DNA of 64,000 bases from Pseudoflavonifractor sp. MSJ-37 (GTDB lineage Bacteria; Bacillota; Clostridia; Oscillospirales; Oscillospiraceae): the NCBI RefSeq assembly GCF_018917965.1, contig NZ_JAHLPP010000001.1, forward strand, positions 496,001-560,000. Direction: 5' to 3'. The notes under the pieces are model-generated. The model was not told where the DNA came from, did no database searches, and saw only the letters and a program-made list of their open reading frames with translations. The position numbers were made by a program, and so were the translations under genes. Each line of letters starts with the position of its first letter. Within the stretch, counting starts at the first letter, position 1. Below, piece by piece: positions 37,503-47,120 of the stretch.

Positions 37503-37700
37503 AAAAGTTAAAACGATATACAGGAAATTTAGTACAATAACGTTAAGCTGTTCTGGTGCATTGGGTGTCTCTCTGAGCAAAAAATCCACATCGCACGCTT
37601 TTGTATAATAATGCGTGTATTTTTTGAAAGTATATTGTAATTTAAAAAGCACTGCGCTATAATATCAATACAGTTTGGTTTTGCGTCAATCTATCACTCG

Positions 37701-37751
37701 CGACAACCACATGACAACAGGAATTATGATGCACCATAATTCTTGGATAAC
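37701..37751 (+). repeat. Right terminal repeats of the island
   Basis: CGACAACC (37701-37708) and TGACAACA (37712-37719) repeat the left-end pattern in the same orientation with the same 11-base period. ATTCTTGGATAAC (37739-37751) is the exact inverse of the left-end GTTATCCAAGAAT. Confidence 0.6.
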
Positions 37752-37818
37752 TAAAACACTCACGATACCACAGAACAAATCGCCATAGCTTATCTGTTTA
37801 GTATTTGCTTCTGGGGAG

Positions 37819-37832
37819 CGAGTGGGAATAAA
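37819..37832 (+). repeat. attR-like repeat
   Basis: Exact copy of CGAGTGGGAATAAA from the end of guaA. It marks the right border of the island. Confidence 0.8.
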
Positions 37833-37844
37833 CATCCCGAACAA

Positions 37845-37879
37845 AACAGGGACTCGCCGCGTCGCGGCGGGTCCCTGTT
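37845..37879. terminator. Displaced original guaA terminator, shared with merR
   Basis: A 16-bp stem (37845-37860 with 37864-37879, one T-G pair) with a 3-base loop. On the minus strand it is followed by TTTGT and serves the MerR gene. It lies 12 bases past the right att repeat, where guaA would end without the island. Confidence 0.85.
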
Positions 37880-37898
37880 CGTCTGCTCCCATTCCATC

Positions 37899-38690
37899 TC
37901 ACTCTGCCTGCGGATCCTCCTTTGGATGGATCGGCAGGGCGACCTGGGTGATGAACTTGGCGGGGTCCTTGCGCTGGGGCGGGCCCTCCAGATAGATGTG
38001 GCGCAGGGTCCCGGCGGGGGAGAGGCCGTGCGCCCGCGCGTAGTCCAACAGCTTCTGCCCTGCGGCGGGAAGCTCCTCGTAGGCTCCGTGATGGTAGAGG
38101 CAGACCGCGGACGCGGTGGGGAGAGTCTCCACGTGTTCTCCCTCGCTGCCCGCCGGGACCGCCACGCAGAAGGACACCTCCTCCGGCTCCGTCAGGGCGT
38201 ATTCGGTGAAGTACATCCGCCGGGTGATGTCCGTCCCATAGGCCCGCATGGCCTCCAGCGCCGTATTGCGGAGCAGGATCGTCTTGTCCGCCACCGTCTC
38301 GCTGTGATGGGTCCGGCGGTAGACCAGCTGGGGCGGGAGCTGGATCGGCCGGATCTGCCCGGAGGCGGCCTTGGACCGCTCGTAGAGCTTCTCGATGTTC
38401 AGGTCCAGCTCGTCCCGCATCTGCTCCAGACGGCGGATCAGGGGCATCAGGTCTGTGGAGTCTTGGAAGTAGTCCCGGATCTCGTCCAGAGTCAGCCCGA
38501 GGTTTTGCAGACTGCGGATACTGCGGAGCTTGGTGAAGGTGTCGATGGTGTAACAGCGGTTGCCGGTGGCCCAGTCCCGCCCGTCCGGCTGGATGAGCCC
38601 CCGCTCCTCATAGTGGAGGATGATGCGGCGGGTGACGCCCAGCGCTCTGGCGATCTCCCCGATGGAGAACAGATCTCGGTCATGCTTCAT
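37899..38690 (-). CDS. MerR-family regulator with GyrI-like effector domain
   Basis: A 263-residue BmrR/BltR-type regulator. Residues 7-75 form the MerR winged helix (FSIGEIARALGVTRRIILHYEERGLI), followed by a coiled-coil dimer helix (DLMPLIRRLEQMRDELDLNIEKLYER) and a C-terminal GyrI-like ligand domain (ending FITQVALPIHPKEDPQAE) that usually binds drugs or hydrophobic molecules. The start at 38690 has only a weak AAGGTG site. Upstream is a promoter with the elongated spacer typical of MerR control, pointing towards the giant SLH gene. Confidence 0.9.
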   Translation of the reverse strand: MKHDRDLFSIGEIARALGVTRRIILHYEERGLIQPDGRDWATGNRCYTIDTFTKLRSIRSLQNLGLTLDEIRDYFQDSTDLMPLIRRLEQMRDELDLNIEKLYERSKAASGQIRPIQLPPQLVYRRTHHSETVADKTILLRNTALEAMRAYGTDITRRMYFTEYALTEPEEVSFCVAVPAGSEGEHVETLPTASAVCLYHHGAYEELPAAGQKLLDYARAHGLSPAGTLRHIYLEGPPQRKDPAKFITQVALPIHPKEDPQAE

Positions 38691-38719
38691 AAAAATCACC
38701 TTAAAAATCGAGAAAGTAC

Positions 38720-38750
38720 TTGCATCATACACCGGTGTATGGTGTATGAT
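38720..38750 (+). promoter_or_regulatory. MerR-type promoter with operator in a 19-bp spacer
   Basis: TTGCAT (38720-38725) and TATGAT (38745-38750) are 19 bases apart instead of 17. The spacer holds the perfect palindrome CATACACCGGTGTATG (38726-38741); a second inverted repeat (38723-38732 with 38742-38751) overlaps it. This is the hallmark of a promoter twisted into activity by a MerR protein. It drives rightward transcription towards the SLH gene at 38961 and probably overlaps the regulator's own promoter. Confidence 0.7.
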
Positions 38751-38960
38751 GATAGCATACAGGATGGGGCGCGGCCGCGCAAGTGGAACATGGAGCCGTA
38801 ACGCCAGTTCCGATGCGCCGCCCCGCTCATCCCAGAAAGACGGGGACCGAGGGGTCCGGCAAGGGAGCGCGCTCCCTTTTGTCCTCCGCATACGGAGGAC
38901 AAGGTCCTTTTGCGAGATCCGCGGAGACCCATGACACGAGACGAAAAGGAGGACGAGCCT

Positions 38961-41900
38961 ATGAAGAAAAAAGCCTTGAGCCTGCTTCTGGCCCTGACCA
39001 TGTGCCTCAGCCTTCTGCCCACGGCGGCGCTGGCGGAGGAGATGCGGGGGACGGCGCCGCCGGCCTCAGAGGGGCAGGACGTCCCGGCCGGGGAGCAGGG
39101 GGGAGCGCCCGCGCCTGAGGAGACGGACGGGGCCGTGGAGTCCGTCCAGACGCGGATCGACGCCCTGCCCGGCGCGGACGAGCTGGACGGCATGGACGCG
39201 GACGCGCGGAAGGCCGCCTACATGGCCGTTCAGGATGCCTATGACGCCTACGAGAAACTGACGGAGGCCCAGCAGGCGGAGATCACCGGCGCGGACCGCT
39301 TCGAGGCCCTGTTCGGCTGGTTCAATGAGCAGGTGGCCCCGCTGGCGGACGCGACAGTCGTTCCGGATAATGTTGATGCGAATGGTAACATTATACCGTA
39401 TACCGATTTCAGCCAAACTGGCCCCAAACTTACAGCAGAAATGGCAGAGCAACCTCTGAGCAACCAATTCTACATAGTCGAAAAAGACATGACTATCAAC
39501 GGGAATTTGACCGTAGACGGTAGCGGGCCTAAGAATGGCGGTCTTGTTCTCTGCGCGGGCGTAACGCTGACGGTCAACGGCGCTTTGATCCACACCGGCG
39601 GAAGCCCATTTTACATTTACGGGCAGACGCTGACAGAAAGCGGTAAGGGCACCGGAAAACTGGTCATCAATAATTCAAATGGCGATGGCGCGGCGATCCG
39701 CACTACAAGTACATCTACATCCAAACCACAACTTAATATCAACAGCGGTGAACTGGAGATCTACGCCGGAAAATCCGATAAACTTGTTGACGGTGTGAAG
39801 CTGTTCAGTTCAAAACCGATACACAAGGGCACCCTTGACGGCAATGAGGTATTACCCGAGAAGTGGAGTGCTTCCTCAATACCGGGAACGTCACTCGTCC
39901 TTGCGTACTGCGACCATGACCATGCTACTTATGAGAGAGTCAACGATAACCAGCATAAAAAGCACTGTGCAGATTGCGGATTTATCGGAACTGCTGTGGC
40001 CTGCGGGACCAATGGCACGGTCGGCTATGTGTCGGACGGTGCCAAGGGGCACTATCAGAAATGCCCCTGCGGGAACAAGTTTGGCGATTTGCTCCAGCAT
40101 GACGGAAATGGCTACCTGTTGACGAATAACGACCAAGAACACATTCTGGGATGCGGGACCTGCGGCTATACCAGCGGCGAAGCGGAAGCCCACAAGGATT
40201 GGGATGAATACGGCGCGTGTGGAGTCTGCGGCTTCGAGCCGATCCTGGAAGGAAAGACCGGCAACCTGTACGACGATCTTGCAATAGCTCTAGACGAGGG
40301 AGAGACAGCACTGACGCTGGTATCCAAGGCGACAGGGGATGCGAATAAGGGCATCGTAAGGACGAACCTCGAGTTTGATACGGGTGCGGATATCACGCTG
40401 GATATGGGCGGCTGCACCTTGGAAAACAGCCAAGGCGGTGCAACGATCACGGTTGCAAGCGGTACGCTGACCGTCAAGGGCGACGCGACGATCGAGCAGA
40501 CGGGCTCGGGCGAATCGGCTTCTTCCGCCATCTCCGTCACCGGCGGCGCGCTGGATATGCAGGGCAAGGTGACGCTGACCGGCGGGCTGAAGCTGTCCGG
40601 GAGCGGGACCCTCGTGACCAAGCTCAAAGAGGGCGATGTGCTCAACGGCGGCGTGTCCGTGGCCAGCGGCACAGTGGCGGATCTGCTGGGCGAAAACCTC
40701 GCCTTTGCGAAAGTGGGTGAAACTTCCACCATCGTCAAGGGCGATGTTACGTCCATCTCCGAGAACGTGACGGTGGTGGCGCATACGCACGACTTCAAGC
40801 CGGGCGTCGATGGCAAGTATACCTGCGCCTGCGGCTATACCTGCCCGCATAACAGCTTTGTTGACGGAAAATGCACGGTCTGCCACAAGGGGTGCGCGCA
40901 CACGGACGTGGGCGCTGACGGCGTATGCCGGAACTGCAAGACGCAGATGGCCGTGAAGAGCGAGACAGGCGGGACCGTGACCTACGGCACAGACTTTAAG
41001 GCGGCGATGAAGGCGGCCGTGAACGGCACGACCGTTACGCTGCTGGCGGATATTGAATGGGGCATAACTTCTAAAGACAGAGCGGCTATTACCGGAGATG
41101 GTAAAATTGTTACGCTGGATCTGAACGGGCATACGATCACCGGCGGATGGCTTGATATTGGGAGCAATGAGAGTCCTACATCCTGCACCTTGAAGATCAT
41201 CGGAAAAGGCAGTCACGAAAGTCTAGGGGGGATAGGCGGCTACAGCAGTGTTTCCCCGAAAGCTACGCTGGATCTGAGCAAGTGGGAAGGCGGTACGATC
41301 AGCACGATCAATATATCGGATAGCTCGAACTATGAAGCAGCAACGCGGGAAGCCGCAGTGATCGTAGGGCCGAATGCAGGTACGATCGGAAAACTGTCGT
41401 TCGGGAATAATCAATTGCCTAAAATAACAAAGACCAAACTGAGCGGCGGCAGCTTTAATGAGATTGAGGTAGCTGATTTTGGGCCGGTCAAGCTTGGCGA
41501 ACTGCTTGCAGATGGCTATGCCTTCCAAAATGGGGATGGGGCGTATGTGAAGTACGAAACGACACTTCGGGGCGCGTCTATCTCCAATGTCAAGGTCGTA
41601 AAATGCCTGCATCCGAACATGAAACCGGGTGAAGATGGCGTAGCGACATGCGAATACTGCGGCAAGAGCGGCAAATTCGTAGCCTCGGTGGATGGCAATC
41701 TCTATACAGCTGACCAATGGAAGGATGCCTTCAAAGCTTGGCTGGGCGATGCCGAAGATGAGAAGGCTAACGGTATATTAAAGCTGTATACAGATTATAA
41801 AGCTGAAGCGGCAGATGCTACGTGGAGCGTTGGTTATCGCCCGAACGGCAATACGCTTGATCTGAACGGACATATGATGTCGGTTAAAGGTGACGGCGCA

Positions 41901-44786
41901 TTCTTCAAGCCCACTAACAATATGCATTTGACGGTTACCGACGGCACGGAGCTCGGTCAGATTACGAATATCCTCCTTGATGGGAGTCAGGGCGGGAGCT
42001 TTACGCTGGAGAACGGTTTTGTCGGCAATCTGAAGATGACCGGCGGCGCTGTCGTTGCGCTGAAGGGCGGCAGCGTTGACAATCTGGATGTAAAGAATTG
42101 CTCCGCAAGCACAAATCTTTCCATTCAGGGCGGCAGCCTTGGCAAACTGAATATAGAGGATTGGGCTGATGGCATGCATGTTTCCGCCACGGGCGGCAGC
42201 CTTGGCGCGTATACACTGCCAAGCGGCAAGATTCTCGCGGATGTGCTGGATCACCAATATTACGCCGAAGGCACAAGCCTTGATAGACGGGTGGATACGG
42301 CGCGACCTGTGGAAAAATTCGTTATCAAGAAAGCCCCTTACGACTTTGGATCGCCTTCGAAAGCGGCAAATGTTCCCATTAACGGCAGCATCCCCTTCAT
42401 GGTTGACTCGCCCAGTGAAAATGTGGGCGTGTACGATGTGAGGTGGTATCGCAGAACGAACAGCGACGCAGAACATATGATGGAGAATAGAGTGGCTGGC
42501 GTGAAGGTCGGCGATAAGCTGGATGTATTCTGCGTGATCACAGGGCTGGATCAACCCAATAACGGCACTGTTCTCTGGCAGGTGGCAGTCAAGGGCTATA
42601 CGATAAATGTCGTGCCTGCCAAGCTGAGCGGCGATACGACGGAAATCGTGATTACAAACGAAGATACGCTTGTATATGATGGCAAAAAGCTTACAGCGGG
42701 TGTCAAGGTGACATATAATGGCAAAGAATTGACACAGGGTACGGATTATACCGTTAGCGGCAATACCGGCACCGACGCCGGGGAGTACACCCTGACCATC
42801 GAAGGCATGGGCAATTACACGGGCGCCGTGAAGAAGACGTGGGAAATCACGCCGCTCACCATCAGCGCGCCTGTGTCCGTGCCCACGGTCACAAAGATCT
42901 ACGACGGCACGACCAATCTGCCGGCTGACCTTACGCTGTCCGGCTTCCGGAGTCTGACGAACGCTGAAATATCTCTGGAGAAGGGCGCGGGCAAGGATTA
43001 CACCCTGAGCGGCGGCTATACCAGCGCAAATGCTGGCAGCAGCAGCGTTGAAATCACCATAACGTTGAAGGCGGGCGGAAATTACACCTTCGAAAATAAT
43101 GACTTGACCGCGACGCTCACGCCGTCGGGCACGATCACCCCGGCCACCATGTCCACGGAGGCGAAGCCCTACGACCTGTACGTCGTGAACAATCTCGAGC
43201 GGGAGTATCTGATCGACCCCGCCAAGCTGCTTCCGGATCTGGACAAAAACTGCGATTTCGGCGATACCCAATGGTATATCCAACCGGATAGCATGACGGC
43301 ACTGAAGAACTACTACGGCGAGGGCGTTGAAGCAGGATTTACGGTGGACGCAAACCAGAAGTCCCTGCTGTATCTGAAGGTCCCCGCAACCGCTGATAAA
43401 TCCGATGTGAAGAAGATCGGCGCCATCAAGGTCACGGTCACTCCCACGAACTACAATGAATTCGAGTCGACGATCAACGTCAACGCCACCAACAAGATCG
43501 TCCCCACCGGCGCGCCGACCCTGAGCAGGGACACGCTGGCCTGGGGCGAGAAGCTCTCCGCCATCACCCTCTCCGGCACGATGAAGGACGGCGATACCGA
43601 GGTCAAGGGCACATTTGCATGGACGAGTCCTGAGACAACGCCGGACAGCATGAGCGATTTTGCGGCAGAGTGGAAGTTTACGCCCGAAAATACCGATATC
43701 TATGCGGAAATCACTGATACGGTGACGATCACCGTTACCAAGACGACCCCCAAGGGCGTGCCCAAGTACACTGCTATCAATGTTTCCGGCAAGACGCTGA
43801 AAGACGCAGACCTGACTGTCGGCACGATCCAGCCCGAGGGCGCAATTCAGTGGGAACTGGGCGATACGACGGTCGTGGCGGCGAACACGGCCTACAAGTG
43901 GGTCTTTACGCCGAAGGACACAGAGCATTACGATGAGCTGACCGGCAGCATCACGCCCTACCGCGTGAGCGGCAGCGGCGGCGGCTCCGGCTCCTCTTCC
44001 GGCGGGAGCTATGCGGTGTCCGCGCCCAGCGTGGAGCACGGCTCCACGGCGGTCCGCCCAAAGAACGCGAAGAAGGGCGACACGGTGACGATCACCGTGA
44101 CCCCTGACGCGGGCTATGCGCTGGCATCCCTGACGGTCATGGACCGCAAGGGCAGTGCGCTGACGCTCACCGACAAGGGCGACGGCACCTATACCTTCAC
44201 CATGCCCGCCGGCAAGGTGGAGGTCAAGGCGGCCTTCACCGAGGAGAAGCCGGCGGAGACCAGCCCCTTCGGCGATGTGTCCGCCGACGCCTACTACTAC
44301 GAGGCGGTCAAGTGGGCCGTGGAGAACGGCATCACCAGCGGCACCGGCAAGGGCGGGTTCGCCCCGGACGCGGCCTGCACCCGCGCCCAGATCGTCACGT
44401 TCCTGTGGCGGGCGGCGGGCTCTCCCGAGCCCAAGGGCGTGAGCGGGCTCTCCGATGTCCCCGTGGACAGCTGGTATGCCAAGGCGGCGGCGTGGGCCGT
44501 GGAGAACGGCATCACTTCCGGCACCGGCAAGGGCAGGTTCGCCCCGGACGCGCCCTGCACCCGGGCCCAGTGCATGGCCCTCCTGTTCCGGGCCTCCGGA
44601 GCATCCGTCTCCGGCAAGTCCGCGTTCACGGACGTGGCGGAGGACGCCTACTATGCCGGGGCGGTAGCGTGGGCCGTGGAGAACGGCATCACCAGCGGCA
44701 CTGGCAAAGGCCGGTTCAGCCCCGACGCGCCCTGTACCCGGGCCCAGATCGTGACCTTCCTGTGGAGGGCCCGCGCGGGGAAGTGA
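38961..44786 (+). CDS. Very large SLH-domain cell-surface protein
   Basis: A 1941-residue exported protein anchored to cell-wall polymers. AAAAGGAGG precedes ATG 38961. It has a signal peptide (MKKKALSLLLALTMCLSLLPTAALAEE), an Ala/Glu-rich segment, then long beta-repeat regions. Three Cys-rich patches with CxxC knuckles lie near residues 317-427, 610-662 and 882-904. MBG/YDG-type Ig-like repeats follow (about 1227-1393, TKIYDGTTNLP), then a Gly/Ser linker (SGSGGGSGSSSGGS) and three SLH domains (about 1770-1941) with the near-identical AVENGITSGTGKG. The middle (about 39355-42780) is AT-richer than both ends, so the gene looks mosaic. The role is unknown: adhesion, or surface structure. Confidence 0.88.
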   Translation: MKKKALSLLLALTMCLSLLPTAALAEEMRGTAPPASEGQDVPAGEQGGAPAPEETDGAVESVQTRIDALPGADELDGMDADARKAAYMAVQDAYDAYEKLTEAQQAEITGADRFEALFGWFNEQVAPLADATVVPDNVDANGNIIPYTDFSQTGPKLTAEMAEQPLSNQFYIVEKDMTINGNLTVDGSGPKNGGLVLCAGVTLTVNGALIHTGGSPFYIYGQTLTESGKGTGKLVINNSNGDGAAIRTTSTSTSKPQLNINSGELEIYAGKSDKLVDGVKLFSSKPIHKGTLDGNEVLPEKWSASSIPGTSLVLAYCDHDHATYERVNDNQHKKHCADCGFIGTAVACGTNGTVGYVSDGAKGHYQKCPCGNKFGDLLQHDGNGYLLTNNDQEHILGCGTCGYTSGEAEAHKDWDEYGACGVCGFEPILEGKTGNLYDDLAIALDEGETALTLVSKATGDANKGIVRTNLEFDTGADITLDMGGCTLENSQGGATITVASGTLTVKGDATIEQTGSGESASSAISVTGGALDMQGKVTLTGGLKLSGSGTLVTKLKEGDVLNGGVSVASGTVADLLGENLAFAKVGETSTIVKGDVTSISENVTVVAHTHDFKPGVDGKYTCACGYTCPHNSFVDGKCTVCHKGCAHTDVGADGVCRNCKTQMAVKSETGGTVTYGTDFKAAMKAAVNGTTVTLLADIEWGITSKDRAAITGDGKIVTLDLNGHTITGGWLDIGSNESPTSCTLKIIGKGSHESLGGIGGYSSVSPKATLDLSKWEGGTISTINISDSSNYEAATREAAVIVGPNAGTIGKLSFGNNQLPKITKTKLSGGSFNEIEVADFGPVKLGELLADGYAFQNGDGAYVKYETTLRGASISNVKVVKCLHPNMKPGEDGVATCEYCGKSGKFVASVDGNLYTADQWKDAFKAWLGDAEDEKANGILKLYTDYKAEAADATWSVGYRPNGNTLDLNGHMMSVKGDGAFFKPTNNMHLTVTDGTELGQITNILLDGSQGGSFTLENGFVGNLKMTGGAVVALKGGSVDNLDVKNCSASTNLSIQGGSLGKLNIEDWADGMHVSATGGSLGAYTLPSGKILADVLDHQYYAEGTSLDRRVDTARPVEKFVIKKAPYDFGSPSKAANVPINGSIPFMVDSPSENVGVYDVRWYRRTNSDAEHMMENRVAGVKVGDKLDVFCVITGLDQPNNGTVLWQVAVKGYTINVVPAKLSGDTTEIVITNEDTLVYDGKKLTAGVKVTYNGKELTQGTDYTVSGNTGTDAGEYTLTIEGMGNYTGAVKKTWEITPLTISAPVSVPTVTKIYDGTTNLPADLTLSGFRSLTNAEISLEKGAGKDYTLSGGYTSANAGSSSVEITITLKAGGNYTFENNDLTATLTPSGTITPATMSTEAKPYDLYVVNNLEREYLIDPAKLLPDLDKNCDFGDTQWYIQPDSMTALKNYYGEGVEAGFTVDANQKSLLYLKVPATADKSDVKKIGAIKVTVTPTNYNEFESTINVNATNKIVPTGAPTLSRDTLAWGEKLSAITLSGTMKDGDTEVKGTFAWTSPETTPDSMSDFAAEWKFTPENTDIYAEITDTVTITVTKTTPKGVPKYTAINVSGKTLKDADLTVGTIQPEGAIQWELGDTTVVAANTAYKWVFTPKDTEHYDELTGSITPYRVSGSGGGSGSSSGGSYAVSAPSVEHGSTAVRPKNAKKGDTVTITVTPDAGYALASLTVMDRKGSALTLTDKGDGTYTFTMPAGKVEVKAAFTEEKPAETSPFGDVSADAYYYEAVKWAVENGITSGTGKGGFAPDAACTRAQIVTFLWRAAGSPEPKGVSGLSDVPVDSWYAKAAAWAVENGITSGTGKGRFAPDAPCTRAQCMALLFRASGASVSGKSAFTDVAEDAYYAGAVAWAVENGITSGTGKGRFSPDAPCTRAQIVTFLWRARAGK

Positions 44787-44816
44787 ACGGCGAAACAGCG
44801 GCAATGAATAAATGAA

Positions 44817-44858
44817 GGGGACGGTCCCGTCGATCCAAACGATCGCGGGACCGTCCCC
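44817..44858. terminator. Bidirectional terminator between the SLH gene and nth
   Basis: A 13-bp stem (44817-44829 with 44846-44858) with extra pairing in the loop; T residues are few on both sides. Confidence 0.7.
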
Positions 44859-44870
44859 TTCGTCGGTTCC

Positions 44871-45512
44871 TCATACCGCCTTGTTCCAGTAGTCGCACCA
44901 GGGCCGCAGGGAGCAGTTGGGGCAGTCGGGCTTCCGGGCCATGCAGACCGCCCGGCCGTGGTGTACCAGCCGGTGGCAGAAGTCGTTGGACTCCTCCGGC
45001 GGCAGGATGGCCCGGAGCTGGGCCTCTACCTTGGCCGGGTCTTTGGTGCCGTCCGTCAGGCCCAGCCGACCGGAGATGCGGATGCAGTGGGTGTCCGCCA
45101 CCACCACGCCGGGGGTATGGAAGATGTCGCCCAGCACCAGATTGGCGGTCTTGCGCCCCACACCGGGGAGCCTGAGCAGGTCCTCCATGGTGGAGGGGAC
45201 CTTCCCGCCGTAGTCCTCCACCAGCATCCGGGCGGCGGCGGTGATATCCCGGGCCTTGGCCCGGAAGAAGCCGGTGGAGCGGATCAGCTCCTCCACCTCG
45301 GCCACATCGGCGGAGGCCAGGGCCTCCAGCGTGGGGAAGCGGGAGAAGAGGGCGGGGGTGACCAGGTTCACCCGGGCATCGGTACACTGGGCGGCCAGCC
45401 GGGTGGAGAACAGGAGCTCGTAGTCCTTCCGGTAGTCCAGAGAACAGGCGGCGTCGGGATAGAGCTTCTTCAGCTCCTCCACGATGGCCAGGACATCGCT
45501 GTGAGAACGCAT
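44871..45512 (-). CDS. nth: Endonuclease III
   Basis: This base-excision-repair glycosylase/AP-lyase removes oxidised pyrimidines. The 213-residue protein has the helix-hairpin-helix LPGVGRKTANLVLG with catalytic K121, D140 in VVADTHCIRIS, and a complete [4Fe-4S] site C190-x6-C197-x2-C200-x5-C206. ATG 45512 follows GAGGTGG; an in-frame TTG six codons earlier coincides with that site and is not used. It is monocistronic and convergent with the SLH gene. Confidence 0.96.
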   Translation of the reverse strand: MRSHSDVLAIVEELKKLYPDAACSLDYRKDYELLFSTRLAAQCTDARVNLVTPALFSRFPTLEALASADVAEVEELIRSTGFFRAKARDITAAARMLVEDYGGKVPSTMEDLLRLPGVGRKTANLVLGDIFHTPGVVVADTHCIRISGRLGLTDGTKDPAKVEAQLRAILPPEESNDFCHRLVHHGRAVCMARKPDCPNCSLRPWCDYWNKAV

Positions 45513-45691
45513 AAGGGATCCACCTCTCAAAATGTGATAGGATGAAAAATAGACAAGATCGCGGGCGGCTGGCGCCGCCTGGTCCCACTATTTTACCACA
45601 AGCTCCGGCAAAAAGCGACCCATCTCTCCCAACGGCCCAGATCGTACGGGAAAAAGGGGAAAAATTTTGGAACGTTTTTAAAAATCATGGT

Positions 45692-45720
45692 TGTAATTTG
45701 CGGCGCGCTTCGCTATAATC
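45692..45720 (+). promoter_or_regulatory. Promoter for glyA
   Basis: TTGTAA (45692-45697), 17 bases, and a perfect TATAAT (45715-45720). The leader is about 55 bases; no glycine riboswitch is seen. Confidence 0.8.
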
Positions 45721-45782
45721 AATGCAGAACGTCTAAAATCAGACGCGTGGGTATGAATATACTTCATAGGAGGGAAACGATA

Positions 45783-47030
45783 ATGGTCAAGGATATGATG
45801 GACCTTATCACCGCACAGGACCCCGAAGTGGGTCAGGCTATCAAGAGCGAATTCGAGCGTCAGCGCCAGAACATCGAGCTGATCGCTTCGGAGAACTTCG
45901 TCAGTGAGACCGTCCTGGCCGCGGCCGGCTCCGTGCTGACCAACAAGTACGCGGAGGGCTATCCCGGCAAGCGCTATTACGGCGGCTGTCAGTGCGTGGA
46001 CGTGGTCGAGGATCTGGCCCGTCAGCGCGCCTGCAAGCTGTTCGGCGCGGATCACGCCAACGTGCAGCCCCACAGCGGCGCCAACGCCAACTATGCCGTC
46101 TATCAGGCGCTGTGCAAGATCGGCGATACCGTCCTGGGCATGGACCTGGCCAACGGCGGCCACCTGACCCACGGCAGCCCTGTGAACTTCTCCGGCAAGA
46201 ACTACAACATGGTCTCCTACGGCCTGGACGCCAACGGCTACATCGACTACGACAACGTCCGCGACATGGCGAAGAAGCATCAGCCCAAGATGATCATCGC
46301 CGGCGCCTCCGCCTATCCCCGCTTCATCGACTACAAGGCGTTCGCTGAGATCGCTCACGAGGTGGGCGCTTATCTGATGGTGGACATGGCCCATGTGGCC
46401 GGCCTCATCGCCGTGGGCCTGCATCCCAACCCCGTGCCTTACGCCGACGTGGTCACCACCACCACCCACAAGACCCTGCGCGGTCCCCGCGGCGGCATGA
46501 TCCTCTGCAAGGAGGAGCTGGCCAAGAAGATCGACTCCAGCATCTTCCCCGGTAGCCAGGGCGGTCCTCTGGAGCACATCATCGCCGCCAAGGCCGTGGC
46601 TCTGGGCGAGGCCATGAAGCCTGAGTTCAAGGCTTATCAGGAGCAGGTCCTGAAGAACGCCAAGGCTCTGGCCGCCTCCCTGATGCACGAGGGCTTCGAC
46701 CTGGTGTCCGGCGGCACCGACAACCACATGATGCTGGTGGACCTGCGCAAGGCCGGCGTCACCGGCAAGGAGCTGGAGCATCGTCTGGACGAGGTACACA
46801 TCACCCTGAACAAGAACGCCATCCCCAACGACCCCGAGAAGCCCTTCGTCACCAGCGGCGTCCGCATCGGCACCCCCGCCGCCACCTCCCGTGGCCTGAA
46901 GGAAGAGGACATGACCGTGATCGGCCAGCTGATCTGGAAGGCCGCCACCGACTTCGAGTCTCAGGCCGACGCCATCCGCGCCGCCGTGGCCGCCATCACC
47001 GAGAAGTATCCTCTGTATCCCGGCAACTGA
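45783..47030 (+). CDS. glyA: Serine hydroxymethyltransferase
   Basis: This PLP enzyme interconverts serine and glycine and feeds one-carbon units to tetrahydrofolate. The 415-residue protein has [12 protein letters not shown] at the N-terminus, [23 protein letters not shown], and the PLP lysine K230 in [21 protein letters not shown] precedes ATG 45783; the frame extends upstream through the leader without a ribosome site. It is transcribed alone and ends at a strong GC hairpin. Confidence 0.97.
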   Translation: MVKDMMDLITAQDPEVGQAIKSEFERQRQNIELIASENFVSETVLAAAGSVLTNKYAEGYPGKRYYGGCQCVDVVEDLARQRACKLFGADHANVQPHSGANANYAVYQALCKIGDTVLGMDLANGGHLTHGSPVNFSGKNYNMVSYGLDANGYIDYDNVRDMAKKHQPKMIIAGASAYPRFIDYKAFAEIAHEVGAYLMVDMAHVAGLIAVGLHPNPVPYADVVTTTTHKTLRGPRGGMILCKEELAKKIDSSIFPGSQGGPLEHIIAAKAVALGEAMKPEFKAYQEQVLKNAKALAASLMHEGFDLVSGGTDNHMMLVDLRKAGVTGKELEHRLDEVHITLNKNAIPNDPEKPFVTSGVRIGTPAATSRGLKEEDMTVIGQLIWKAATDFESQADAIRAAVAAITEKYPLYPGN

Positions 47031-47054
47031 TCGGTCCATACGCATAACGTCTCA

Positions 47055-47083
47055 CGCCGCCGCGGGCTCGTCCCGCGGCGGCG
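47055..47083 (+). terminator. Terminator of glyA
   Basis: A perfect 12-bp GC stem (47055-47066 with 47072-47083), loop CTCGT, then CGTTTCTGT. Confidence 0.75.
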
Positions 47084-47120
47084 CGTTTCTGTCCTGGACC
47101 GGGATCTCTGTAAAAAAAGA

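Larger units (their letters stand above)
33718..37832 (+). mobile_element. AT-rich genomic island at the guaA 3' end
   Basis: About 4.1 kb with clearly lower GC and different codon use, bounded by 14-bp direct repeats. Inside lie an XRE regulator, a broken SLH surface-protein gene, and terminal repeats resembling integrase arm sites (33777-33795, 37701-37719). No integrase or other mobility gene is present, so the island is a remnant or is moved in trans. GC-rich chromosome resumes right after the right repeat, beginning with a terminator that suits guaA. Confidence 0.8.
37503..37898. other. Right end of the island and guaA-merR junction, no gene
   Basis: AT-rich DNA to 37818 with no credible ORF, holding the right terminal repeats (37701-37719, 37739-37751), then the attR-like repeat and the GC-rich terminator. 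Confidence 0.6.

Noticed and set aside
38893-38916. A strong terminator between the MerR-type promoter and the SLH gene
   Set aside because: There is an 8-bp hairpin (GTCCTCCG/CGGAGGAC), but it is short and followed by AAGG, not by T residues, so I did not call it a terminator.
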